Positions 20,800-31,522 of a stretch of DNA of 64,000 bases are shown here, piece after piece. Source of the stretch: Annona cherimola (Eukaryota > Streptophyta > Magnoliopsida > Magnoliales > Annonaceae). Both the position numbers and the translations under genes were made by a program. The DNA lies in NCBI GenBank assembly GCA_030490835.1, contig CM059971.1:55724012-55788011 (forward strand), given 5' to 3'. The notes under the pieces are model-generated. The model saw only the letters and a program-made list of their open reading frames with translations. It ran no database searches and was not told the origin of the DNA. Every line of letters begins with the position of its first letter. Within the stretch, counting starts at the first letter, position 1.

Positions 20800-22312
20800 A
20801 AATAAGTTAAATTTATGCTGATACATTAAGCTTAAATGCACCCTGGTACATTTAATTACATCTCGTGTTCAATTCCCCTGGCTGCCCAGCAGACTAACTT
20901 TAAGACTAATAATAATAAAATAACGCAAAGGACAAAATGGTTCTCAAATACTGACTTCTGGGTCACACCTACCTTGAAAATGGTTTGCACCAGCAGATCA
21001 CCGTTAAAAAGAAGGTATAGATCGTACGCAACCTATGTATGGGAACATATCCACCAAACGACTCGTTTCTAATTTGAAAAAATAAAATATTTTTAATTCT
21101 TATCAACAACTTAAGTCATTCCAAGAAAATATTTTTTCTGATTCTTGCTCAACATGCTAACAATCTATTAGAAGACATAGCTCTTGAAATGAAAGACCAA
21201 GCTCCCAACAAAATATCATAATTATTTCCACCTATATTATTTTTTATTCTACTTGTATCATTCAATATTGCAAACATTATAGAAATTTTTATAAAATACA
21301 TATTTACATTTTCAAACTTTAATAGTTCAAGGGAGTTGGGTTTAATGACTCAACCATTAGGTCGTTGAACTCAACTCGTTTTCAACCAGGTTGAGTTCAA
21401 AATTGGAGTGAGAAAATTAGATTCAATTGGGCTGACCCGGGGCTCTCATTATCGGTAAAACTTAATTCATTGGTCGGTAACTTATTTTATTAAAGATATT
21501 ATCTATTTTATTAGAGAAATTTATTAGTAAAATTCAAAAAATTAAAAAATATAAAATGAGAAAAGGGATATCATCAAGTGTAGTTAAATTGCACCGTAAG
21601 TACGGTGTTGTTATCACAAAATAGGCCCCACATATATTAAAATGTTATAATACTTAATATAATCATTTATCCACAAGAATTATATCTTCTACTGTTTAAA
21701 TGTTGAAAATAAACTTTAAAATTGATATTAGATTAAGTTGCTTTATTACGTTAATTTTGTATATTTTTAGATGAGATACATACACATGTTTGATTTAAAT
21801 AAAAATTAGTATGATACTAAAGTACATACTCTTAAATACATTTCATTAGGTTAGATTAGGTTTTTAAAATTTGCAAAATCAATAAAAATGGAAAATTCTC
21901 ATGCGCCAACTATTGAGAACTTTTCCTTGGTTCGATTTGAAAAATCAAAAAACTTAATTTAAATATATCCACAAAATTTATAAAAATTCATACGAAGTCA
22001 TCTAAGTTACATAAGTATAATTTTTTTAAAAAAGAGCATGTTGTTAATTCAAGTGATTGACCGCATAAGACATCCTATGTGGTTAACTGCAAAAAATACA
22101 ACTTATGCATATGGGATATTATCAAGTGCAGACGGCAAGCACCCAAAATAACGTCCAGTCGTTCCATCTAGCCATCAATTTCTGCAGGATGAATCAAGTC
22201 CGTGCATACATTTCAGGTGAGTAGGAAAGTGAAAGACTGCGTGTTTCGATTTCGTTAGGCGGGAAATAAAAAACTTGAATCTGAAATCCGGGTAAAGTTG
22301 AATCCATTTTTT
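20800..22312. other. AT-rich spacer
   Basis: No gene is supported. A plus frame at 20836-21072 has no recognisable motif. Short palindromes (gcaccgtaagtacggtgt near 21590) and aatgcaccctggtacatt near 20835 look like transposon ends. The latter recurs near 22582 as aatgcaccccggtgcatt. Confidence 0.4.
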
Positions 22313-22555
22313 CATTTTTAAAATTTTTTTTAATACAAATGATAATTTAAGTGTATTAATTTTTACCATTTTGGAATATTTTAGATATTTATTTTTTATT
22401 TTTGAAAATCAGTGGCATTTTAGGTAATTTTAAATTACTAAAATACCATTGATTTTCAAAAATAAAAAATAAATATCTAAAATACTGCAAAATGGTAAAA
22501 ATTGATACACATGTTAAATACACTTAGATTAACACTTGTATAAACAAAATTTTAA
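22313..22555. mobile_element. compact near-perfect hairpin (foldback MITE)
   Basis: Two arms of about 115 bp meet almost without spacer near 22430. taccattttg, tattttagatatttat and tttttgaaaatca on the left are repeated inverted on the right with few mismatches. Outer arms carry the aagtgtatt / aatacactt motif shared with other foldbacks here. A transcript would fold into one long stem, a typical source of 21-24-nt small RNAs. No clear target duplication was read. Confidence 0.8.
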
Positions 22556-23084
22556 AAAGATAAAAAAAATAAGTTAAAACGAGTTTAATGCACCCCGGTG
22601 CATTGAAGCTAAGTGCGCCTAGGTGCATGAGATCACGATCTGGTAAAGTTATACTCTTCCAATCTAAAAATCATGGATCGGAAGTAAAAATTGTTGCCGT
22701 CTTCAATCTTAAGAGCTAGAGGGTTAACATGAGTGATGAGAATCGACAGTGGGCCCACATAGAGAAAGATGGTAGATATGGATTTTCAAAGACATGGGAC
22801 CATCAAATTTGGGAAGGGAGGAACATAAGTGTGTAGTTTTAACAACGTTGATCCAACGGTCATCTATGATCTTTGAATTGATGACTGTCGTTGTTGAATT
22901 GTGTTGGATTTTCTACCCATCCATCTTGAAGTGGATTTAGCTGTCGGCAATAATAGCTGCCAAAATTGTGGAAGCAGGGATAAATATAGTTTTTGTGTTG
23001 TTTTTTGGATGGTCGCCTCTAATTCCTTGTTCATGGATGCTTGCGATTAGGTAAGAGATGAAGATGGGTTTTTGTTCGGTTAAA
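22556..23084. other. spacer, nothing recognised
   Basis: Contains the aatgcaccccggtgcatt palindrome near 22582 and a slightly GC-richer stretch (22660-23080) without an open frame of note. Confidence 0.4.
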
Positions 23085-23785
23085 GCATCACCGTTGAAGA
23101 AATGAGCCACCAAACCTATGAGTTCCTCAATTAAGATGGATAAAAATGAAAGAGGTAAACTTGTAGATTAATATTTATATAGAAGAATGATTGGTTCATT
23201 ATTATACTTAACTGCTTTTAGACTGAACATTTTATTTAGTGCATGCATGCGTTCTAGACTTTAATCTAATCCTAAAGAATGACATATGCTAGTTCTTAAA
23301 AGAATATTTAAGTATTTAGTTCACACAACAAATTTAGAATTATGGTATTCTAAAGGTTCAACTTTTGATTTAATAAGAAATTTAGACGTAGATTTTATTG
23401 GATATAAAGTTGATAGAAAAAACATATGTGACACTTGTCGATTCCTTGGTAGTATATTGGTATCTTAGTTTCGAAGTAAATAAACTAGCATTGCTCTACC
23501 TATAGAAAAAGTTGAAAATATAATTTTAGGAAGTTGTTGTGCACAATGTCTATGGATAAAACAACAATTAAAAGATTATGAACTAAGTTATAAAGAAATT
23601 TCAATTACATATAATAATATGAGTGCAATTTGCTTAACTAAAAATCAAGTTTTACACTTTAGAATCAAATACATTAAAGTTAAACATCATTTCATAAGAG
23701 AATATATTAAAAATCATGATATATATTTAGAATATGTTAAAATAGAAAAATAAATTACTAATATATTTACTCAATAAATAGTTGA
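23085..23785 (+). pseudogene. copia RT end and RNase H, decayed (Sire/Tork-like)
   Basis: The plus-strand frames read KPMSSSIKMDKNERGKLVD, YRRMIGSLLYLTAFR, VLKRIFKYLVHTTNLELWY, DVDFIGYKVDRK, GSCCAQCLWIKQQL, MSAICLTKNQVLH and HHFIREYIK. Each matches the C-terminal part of copia pol (LD-D--GK, Y-GMIGSLLYL, SDADFAG-K-DRKS, GSCCAQ-LW-KQQL, H-IR-H-IR-H). At least four stops and one frameshift are present. No LTRs belonging to it were identified. Confidence 0.85.
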
Positions 23786-23799
23786 AAAAATTTTGAATT

Positions 23800-24028
23800 T
23801 GAAGAGAATGATGTAATACGATGGAGATAATGATGAGGAGTAAAGTGAATAAAGTTAAAATAGATAGTTTAATTGTATTAGTAGTTACGTAGAAAAGATT
23901 AGAAAGTAGAACAGTAGTATAGGAATATATGTAAAAAGTGATTATAAAATAGGGCAGTTATGGAAAGTGAAAAGTTTTAAATTGAAAAAATTTTAACTTG
24001 AAATTTTTGCTTATTACCAAAGACACCC
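23800..24028. mobile_element. MITE family 1, second copy, inverted
   Basis: The reverse complement resembles 46724-47005: gttatggaaagtgaaaagtt, attttaacttgaaatttttg and the terminus ccaaagacaccc. The opposite terminus could not be located. Confidence 0.6.
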
Positions 24029-24033
24029 TAAAT

Positions 24034-24524
24034 CATTTTATAAAATTAGAAAATAAATGAGCATGATGGACTTAGAAGAATGAAAAATAGAATGATTGTT
24101 TGATTGATGTATTTTAAAAATACTTGTTGATATGTATTGTTCTATTCATGTATGTTTAAAGTATTGAAATAAACTAAAAACATAATTAATGAGCAAATTG
24201 TGTTCAATTGGGAAGAGGATTGCATCAGAATGAAACTTGAAAATTCAATCCAATAGACATGTCAAGTCGACCTCCTGGGCCCAGGTTGACTTGGCCAAGC
24301 TGAAGTTGACTTGGATCCCAACTTAAGGTTCTAAGTTGACCATGATGCATAACAGTTTGGCTAAATGAATCTAGGTAAGCCATTTCCCTCCTTTTCTTTT
24401 ATTTCTCCCATCTAGTGTCTGAGTTCCAAATCTCTCAAATCTCACTTCTCACTTCTCTTAATTACACTTGCATTTCTATTCACATCTCCAATTTCATTTG
24501 TTTCAAAATCGCTTATAGCATCTA
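24034..24524 (+). other. probable retroelement leader
   Basis: AT-rich, with a short patch (24265-24340) of aagtcgacc / gttgacttgg units like the GTCGAC-rich LTRs further on. A pyrimidine-rich leader (ctcacttctcacttctc) runs to the ATG at 24525. Confidence 0.4.
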
Positions 24525-25864
24525 ATGGCTTCAAAGAAAGTGGCAAGTAAACCTTCAAAATTATTGATTTCATGCCCATCAGCTACAAGTTTAGAAGGAA
24601 ATATTCCTTCATGCCAAAGGATACTCACCAAGAGGTCACAGGACGAGGCTACCACCTCCTAAACTTCAATAGGGTGTAGCGTTTATTTCAATGAAGATAA
24701 TCCCTTCATTCCTTCTACTTAACATAATAAAGAAGAAGATACTTCTAGTGGAAATGAGGAAATTGCAGCTAACAAGAGGAAAGGAACCTAAACTCAAAGC
24801 GCTAAAGTGAATGAAATGCCTACATAATATTTTAGAACCCCAACATAAAATAGTAGGCTCTATAAATATTTTTATGAGAAGAAGATTTTCGTTCCAAAGA
24901 TTATAGATTTCTAATTTCTAAGAGGTTAGGAATTTAATATCGAGGAGATTCTAGATTATCAAGGATGGACAAATCTATTGAGTGAAGAAGGAAAAATATA
25001 TCCTAACTTGACCAAGTATTTTTATTTTGGCTGGAGTGTAAATGATTTGAACACCTTTGTTAAAGGAAAAGAGATAAGAATGGGGATTACAAGAAGGTAT
25101 GCCTTAGAAAAATTTGAGTACATCTTGAAGATACCTTTTGATGAGGACCACTTTCTCAAGAGCTAACCTAGACTACAATGTACAATGATTTAATATGAAG
25201 TTTTTGCATTATATGGACGTGTCCCTACAACTCAAAGTACTTAGATTATTGGTGGCCCACTGCATTTTTCCAAAATAAGGAAGAAAAATAGATCAATCTC
25301 TAAGAAGCAGGAATAATTTCGAAGATAGAAAATAAAAAGAAAGTGTGCTTGCCAATGTTAATTATGCAAGCTCAAGAATTAAAAAAGGATAATCCCAAAG
25401 TGAGATTCCATACAGCATGTGGATCACCAAGACCCTTACCTATCACAAGATAAATTTAGAAGGTGAGCCATTTGAAGTAATGAAATCTATCAATGCTATT
25501 AACAAGCCTCAACTAACAATGACGAAGATAGACTTTAAATGATTCAAAGAGGCTCAATTGGCTACAAAGTATGGGCAAAGCCATGAAGCACAAGTTCAAG
25601 AAGAAGACATCGCTTTAAGAGAAGAAGGAGCATAAGGAGAAGAATAAGCCATTTTGAGGGGGAACTAGCATAAGAACCCTCGCATGCATCTCATTCATCC
25701 CATGCATCAGCACCTAAAGTGCATTCAGTCCTTTCATCTTAAGCACTCCTACATCCATCATTCCTAGAGTACCTCCCGGCAATGAAGGCTAGGATCATGT
25801 AAGAACTATGAAGCATCAATAACTCTCTTCTCACCATAGATGACAAGTAAGATAAGTTAAAGCA
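24525..25864 (+). pseudogene. retrotransposon ORF with 'putative plant transposon protein' domain, decayed
   Basis: ATG at 24525 opens MASKKVASKPSKLL. The same frame continues to 25166 with about eight stops, nearly all TAA. The clearest part reads YEKKIFVPKIIDF, then DYQGWTNLLSEEGKIYPN, LTKYFYFGW, FVKGKEIRMGI and LKIPFDEDHF. This is the pattern of the plant transposon domain found in Athila-like and other gypsy-associated ORFs (GW--L-----YP-LV--FY-N, V-G--I----, IL-IP--G). A further decayed stretch (25560-25860) may be its coiled C-terminal part. Function of the family is unknown. Confidence 0.6.
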
Positions 25865-26529
25865 AGATTACTTATGCATTTTCCTCAAGAGGCCCACACT
25901 AGCCCATACTAACTCTTGACCCCTATGTAGAGGAGTCAAAAGTTTTGTCCCCATCCATAAAGAAACAATCATATTTCTTCACACTATAACACTCTGCATC
26001 TCCACCTCACACCAATAGGGCCACTTCTCCTTATGTACCTTCTCAATTCCTTTGTATTAAAGCCCCCATTGCATTTGAATTTTACTAACCCTTTGATATT
26101 GATAAAAAGGGAGAGAGAAAATGAGAGTTTTATACGTACAAGGATGGGTAAGATGTAATTACTCAATGCTACAAATTTTTGAATGAATGAAATTCCTCCT
26201 TATTTTTTAATTGGTGATTTGAATGAATGACAATGAGTTTATTTGCTAATATGAATTATATTGTTGACTTGAATGTTAAATAACATGATTTGAATGTGTG
26301 TTGTTGTAAATTACAAGCTTAATGAATGTTTGAATAAGAAATTGTCAAGAAATCTGTGCATATCAATTGAACGAGATGATCAAACAAATTGGACATGTTG
26401 AACTTGACTAAAAGGATTGAAAATGTAGTTTGTAAAAAATTGTATTTTTAAACTCAATGGAAATGTATTAATGTCAAATTGGTTTTGTTAATCATAAAAA
26501 AAAAAGATTTTGAACTCAACTAATGAAAA
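25865..26529. other. AT-rich spacer
   Basis: No supported feature. It holds the probable trailing part of the retroelement and A-runs near 26505. Confidence 0.35.
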
Positions 26530-28780
26530 TTGCAAATCAAACTTTGAGTTTTGATGATTGGCAACTAATTTAAAATGTTTATGGTTACTAATGCAATTTT
26601 AGGTATGTGCATGAAAGAAAAAGATATAAAATTCAAAAGTAGATAATAGCAATTGCATTTTTGAGTCTACTTCAAAAGCAACCGGCATACAGTTGCAACC
26701 AAAGTCAATTGTATAATTGACTTCAAAAGTAGTTTTAAAGGTAGAAAATTTTGAAAGAAAGTCATATTGGTCTCGAGTTTGTTAAAAAACCCAAAAGGGA
26801 AGGGGTGAATTGGGTTCTTTAAAAATTCTTTTGGAGTATATAGCTTAAATTCTTGTCAATTAAGTCTCATTGAATGAAAACATGCTAGGAGATAGAATAA
26901 GCAGGTGCAAATATAATATAAAATGAAAGCAATCAAACCACACAAGCGACAATAATATATAACGGTTTAGATAACCTTCCCTACTCAACTCTTCTAAGCA
27001 CACACCCTTTATGTCTTGAGTTTAACTATTATATATTTAATACAATTTGGAGCACCCTCTTTTTTCTAGATTTTAACTCTATTGAGCATATACAATAATC
27101 ACTTGTTGTTGAGAAAAATTCAACCAACTAAGTCTAACTCATCGATGAGACAAACTTAAACCAATTAAGCAAAATCCATCAGAAAACAATCTCAAACAAA
27201 CCCTCTGTTTTGCTTCTTCTTGAATTTGGTCTCCAACAATGATCTAAGGCAACAACCCAAAATAAAATAGATAAAAGAAAATTTACACTTTACACTGTGC
27301 AATCAATCTACTCCGGAAGTTCCTTGTTATGTAAAAAAGATAATCTTATAAAATCACTTAAAGTAGTATCACTTGAAACTTCAATATTTGATAAAATGAT
27401 GTTAACGCTCTTGAATATTGGAAGGTGTAAGCTCATCTTGTATTTCCAACGCTCTTCATGTTCATACTACAATGATGTTTATAGTGAAAAAGATCTAAAT
27501 GTTGGAGTAGTGATTTGTGTGCCTTTAATATTCCAACATTCGAATTTTTTACCATGATAACTTGAAGTCGCAAGTGGAGTCGACTTGGAATGACCAAAGT
27601 CGACTTAAGTTGTGATTTCACTTTGTTCAAAACTTGCTATTCACTTTTTTGTCTTCGAAGTTGTAGGCAAAGTAAACTTGGGTTGAGACTTCAACTAAGT
27701 CGAAAAGTGAAGTCAACTTGGATTGAGACTTCACTTTGCTATCTCTTCAAAGTTGCGGGCAATGTTGACTTGGGTTGAAGTGAAGTCGACTTGGGTTGAG
27801 ACTTCACCTATGGCTGAGCCAATCATTAGAAATATGCAACCCCTAAATCTACTTGGGTTGAGACTTCACTTGTGGTTGAGCTAGTCAAAAGAAATATGCA
27901 ACCCCTAAGTCGACTTGGCTATGGAATTTCACCCAAGTTGCAATTTGAGATGACTTTGATTTGCAACTTGACATGTTTGCACTTAGAAATTTTGCTCCTT
28001 TCATTTTTATACATATAATTGGAGCAATAATATCTAAGTACACTTATACATATTCATTAGACCCTTTTTAATGATATTTCAATAGTTTGTTAATCATCGA
28101 AAACAAATTATGTTTCCTTAAAGAAAACATATGATCTACAAGACACACAATTGAAGTTGCATGCCAAGTCAACTTTAGATGCGACTTGGGTGAAGTCAAA
28201 GATGAATTTGACCTCAACCTATGACTTAGAGGATTCAAGAGAGCCCAAAAATTTCTGACTCAAAAATTAACATTTGAAATCATACTTCAAGTTGACTGCA
28301 AATACGACTTCGGTGAAGCCAAAGTCGAAGTCGAAGTTGACTCCAACAAACAACTTGGAAGAACAAGTTGACAAACAAATTCTTTGTCTAAAAAATGGAG
28401 ATTGAAGTTGCATCCCAAGTTAATTTTACTTGTGACCTGAGTGAAGTCTAACTTGAAAATCAACCCAAGAAGAGATTTGGAATGATGGAAAGAAGATGAA
28501 AAGAAGGCTAAGGAGTAGAACTTCTAGAACATGCTGAAATCGAAGTCGAAGTCAACTTCATCCGCCACCCAATTGAAGTCCTACCACAAAATTGACTCTA
28601 CATATAACTTAAAGGCCAAAGACTTGAAGAAAAACTCAATGGAAAGAAATCCAATATTGAAGTTGATACCCGAGTTGATCTCACTTACAACTTAGGCCAA
28701 GTCTCAAGTCAATATTAGTTGCTACTTTAGTTGTAACAATCAGAATTTTTTTTAACATTAGTGCATTGATTGTGAGGTTG
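26530..28780 (-). repeat. older GTCGAC-rich LTR, reverse orientation, split by a solo LTR
   Basis: At 26530-26764 the sequence (gagttttgatgattggcaac, ggttactaatgc) matches, in reverse orientation, the 3' end of LTR 52830-54630. At 28146-28780 it continues with decayed AAGTYGACTT units and the acaatcagaa...tgcattga segment also seen at 62330-62375. Many CpGs have become TpG/CpA (aagttgac, aagtcaac), so this copy is older than the one inside it. Outer edges are uncertain. Confidence 0.6.
26765..28140 (+). mobile_element. solo LTR of the GTCGAC-rich family (short subfamily, 1.38 kb)
   Basis: Begins TATTGGTCTCGAGTTTG (a mutated TGTTGGTCCCGAG) and ends ATGATCTACA, with flanks agtca (26760-26764) and agaca (28141-28145), 4/5. 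It shares its layout with 45045-51591: a lead with aaaaacccaaaaggg, the segment ggtttagataaccttccctac, then decayed AAGTCGACTTGGGTTGAG units (27560-27935). No coding capacity. Confidence 0.75.
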
Positions 28781-28795
28781 GGTTAATGGGAAGGG

Positions 28796-28819
28796 GCGCG
28801 CGCGCGAGAGAGAGAGAGA
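28796..28819. repeat. (GC)n(GA)n microsatellite
   Basis: gcgcgcgcgc followed by gagagagagagaga. Alternating GC of this sort can adopt Z-DNA, but nothing links it to a gene here. Confidence 0.9.
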
Positions 28820-30689
28820 TGAGAGGGTGTAGAAGTACAAATTACATAGTAAAGGATAGAGGTTGGAGGATCGACCTTTTCATAATTGTAGTAATATACG
28901 ATTGGAGAAGTTTGAATTATGAGAATTTGGTGTATAAAATGGTGCATTATCCTTTCATAATTATAGTAACATAACTTCTAGCAATCAATTAAGTATGAAA
29001 AAAAGTTACAATCCACAAACTAAAGGTTATTGCATATGTTTAAGGTAATAAAACTAAATTCTAATCATCAATGACAAAATTTCTACAAACTAAAAGGTCG
29101 TTACATATGTTTAAGATGCTTGAACTAAATTCTAGTTATCAATGACAATTATTTAAATGCCTTCTTAGTAGCATAAATTTCCTTTTCTTTTTGCATGACA
29201 ATAATATTTTTCTTTGCCACTTCATGTTCCCTTGATGTAAGTTCTAATTCTCACCTTGGTATGTTCTACTCTACCGATTCAATTTGCAACTCTTATCCAT
29301 CTAACTAGTTTCACTTCTTTAAATGCCTTATTTAGGCATGCATTGGAACTTGGACCATTGTATTCTCTTTTACTGTTGAAATATTCATCCTATCAAGTGA
29401 AAAAATTACAAATCTTCACATCCTTTACCAAGGATAAAATGTTCTTAGCCTTGAAATCATATACATGGATTGGTAAAATACAATACATAAAAAATACAAA
29501 AAATAGATCTACCAATCTTGGGTACGGATGAAAATATTGCCTGGATCTTTTCGGTTTTTGATTACTTGGGCTCGCAAATTCCTAAGGCACACCAACAAGG
29601 TTTATTTAGGAATTTTCTTGAATTGATCGTTTCTCTTCTTTGCCGACCCACAACAACTCAAGATCTTATAGGATCGAAGCAAAATGACAAATTCAATTTT
29701 GATTAAAAATTAAAAACTAATTTAACTCTCGAAATTTGTAAATAAAAATAAGAAATTAGAACGAACAAGAAATCAAGCACCATGCAATAAAAATTTATAA
29801 ACCGCAATAAAAATTTATAAACAAAAAAGAAATCACAGATTCACAATAACAAATAACATTATCTTAACATGATTTATAAATCCAACCCACACCCATTGAA
29901 TGTATTTGCATTTTATTTTAACAAGATTTATAAACCACAAAATCATGAAATCCAACCCACACCCAGTCAATGCATCTGAAATTTATTTTAATATGATTTA
30001 TAAAAAAAATGATATCATGGAAGCCAACCTAACATATTCATAGCAATTGCAGTTTTTGGGGAAAAAAAAAGGAGATTTCAAGGGCTCAAAGATACCCACT
30101 ATGATCCTATTTTTAATGAAAATTAATAAAATCCAAACGAGGAATCAAGAAAATTCTCTTAGATTTTTTGAAATGCCTTGAGAGCAAAGACACTCGAAGC
30201 TTCTCCACCATAGCTAAATGAGTGTAATAATATTCATAAAGTAATGCTTTTATTGTTTTACTAAGAGTAATTAAGAAAATCTAAAAATAAATTTTACTAC
30301 CCATCTCATATTGCTTTGGGCTTCCGTCAAACAGGGATGTGCCTACAAATTGTAGTAAATATTATGGCCATATTTATAATAGTTTGAAACTTGAGAACAT
30401 GGATGCAATATAGGTGAAATTTTATAGGCATATTTGCAAAAAATTTCTGAAATTATTTAAATATAATATAAATTGCATTGATTAATATTTCTCACATCTT
30501 CAATTTATTCAAATCATACAACATAAATATTGTAATTCAGCAATCTCTAGAGGCCATTGATTAATATTTCTCACATCTTCAATTCATTCACATCATACAA
30601 CTCAAGTACTGTAATTCAGAAATCTTTAGAGCCTAGCCTTAGCTATTTAAATTTGAGGTTTGATAATTTTAAATGGGTTTGAAATGGCT
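28820..30689. other. AT-rich spacer
   Basis: Contains plus frames at 29256-29531 and 29518-29706 with no recognisable motif, duplicated pieces (atttataaaccaca, aatccaacccacaccca near 29880-29965, and ctcacatcttcaattcattc near 30490/30570) and a fragment near 30340-30450 resembling the arm of the foldback at 35550-35995. Confidence 0.4.
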
Positions 30690-30990
30690 GAAATGTCTAA
30701 AAATATTTTAAAAATTTTTGAAATAATTTTCATAAAATTATTAATCTACATGTATTTAATTTATAAGCTAAGTTTCATACATTTTTTGAAATGCATATAT
30801 ATTTATTTTGTATTTTTTAACAAGGGAATATTTATGTCATTTCAATTTATCGAAGACTAAAATGCTCATATAGTTAAAAATTCCAAATAGAAATATAAAC
30901 ATTTTTTTAAAATGGTTAAAACTTGATTATACATTAAATACAGACGGATTAACAACTTTATTAAAATTTTCAAAAAAATAATTTTAAAAA
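30690..30990. repeat. degenerate inverted repeat
   Basis: aaaattattaatctacatg and tacagacggattaacaact-type arms are approximately inverted around 30840 and resemble the aatacactt-type foldback arms. Strongly diverged. Confidence 0.4.
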
Positions 30991-31120
30991 TACTGTTCTT
31001 GGCCTGGGCGCAAATGAAGACATTTGAGAATCGGCGTAAAAGATCATAGGCCATTAAATTCATATCATTTTTGTCATGGACGCATACGAGGTACTAGGGA
31101 AAATTAAATCTAATCATCCT

Positions 31121-31382
31121 GATCGTTTGGTCAGTGGTTGCGGAACGGGATTTCCATTTTAAGCCCGTGAGTGTTCGAATCTCAACAGTAATTTCGAACC
31201 ATATTTGAGATGGGGGCATTTGGTCCCCCTTTATACTTAGATGGAAGCTAGTGGTCTCTCTACTTAATATGTGGAAGTTTATTGTTGCCTTCGTTCTAAG
31301 CTTGTTAAAATTGTCTCATGGTTTGAATGTAATATGAATTGAGATATGTTGTAAAATATTCACCACTCAAAAAAAAAAAATT
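31121..31382 (+). mobile_element. tRNA-derived SINE with poly(A) tail
   Basis: TGGTCAGTGGTTG (31128) is a good A box and GTTCGAATC (31173) a good B box, 45 bp apart as in a tRNA. These are internal RNA polymerase III promoter elements. The 262-bp body ends in an A-run at about 31369-31380. Direct repeats taatcatcct flank it (31111-31120 and 31383-31392). It lies about 140 bp beyond the stop codon of the glycosyltransferase gene, in the opposite orientation, so it could fall in or near that gene's 3' UTR. Confidence 0.88.
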
Positions 31383-31522
31383 TAATCATCCTACATGTCC
31401 AATTAATTTCATTTAAAACTGGAAAACACTAATCATATAATAATACACAGAAATTCGAAGACAGATATTGCATTATTTCTCAGAATCATCTGTGAATTGA
31501 GTTGGGATGCATCTCCCACTTT

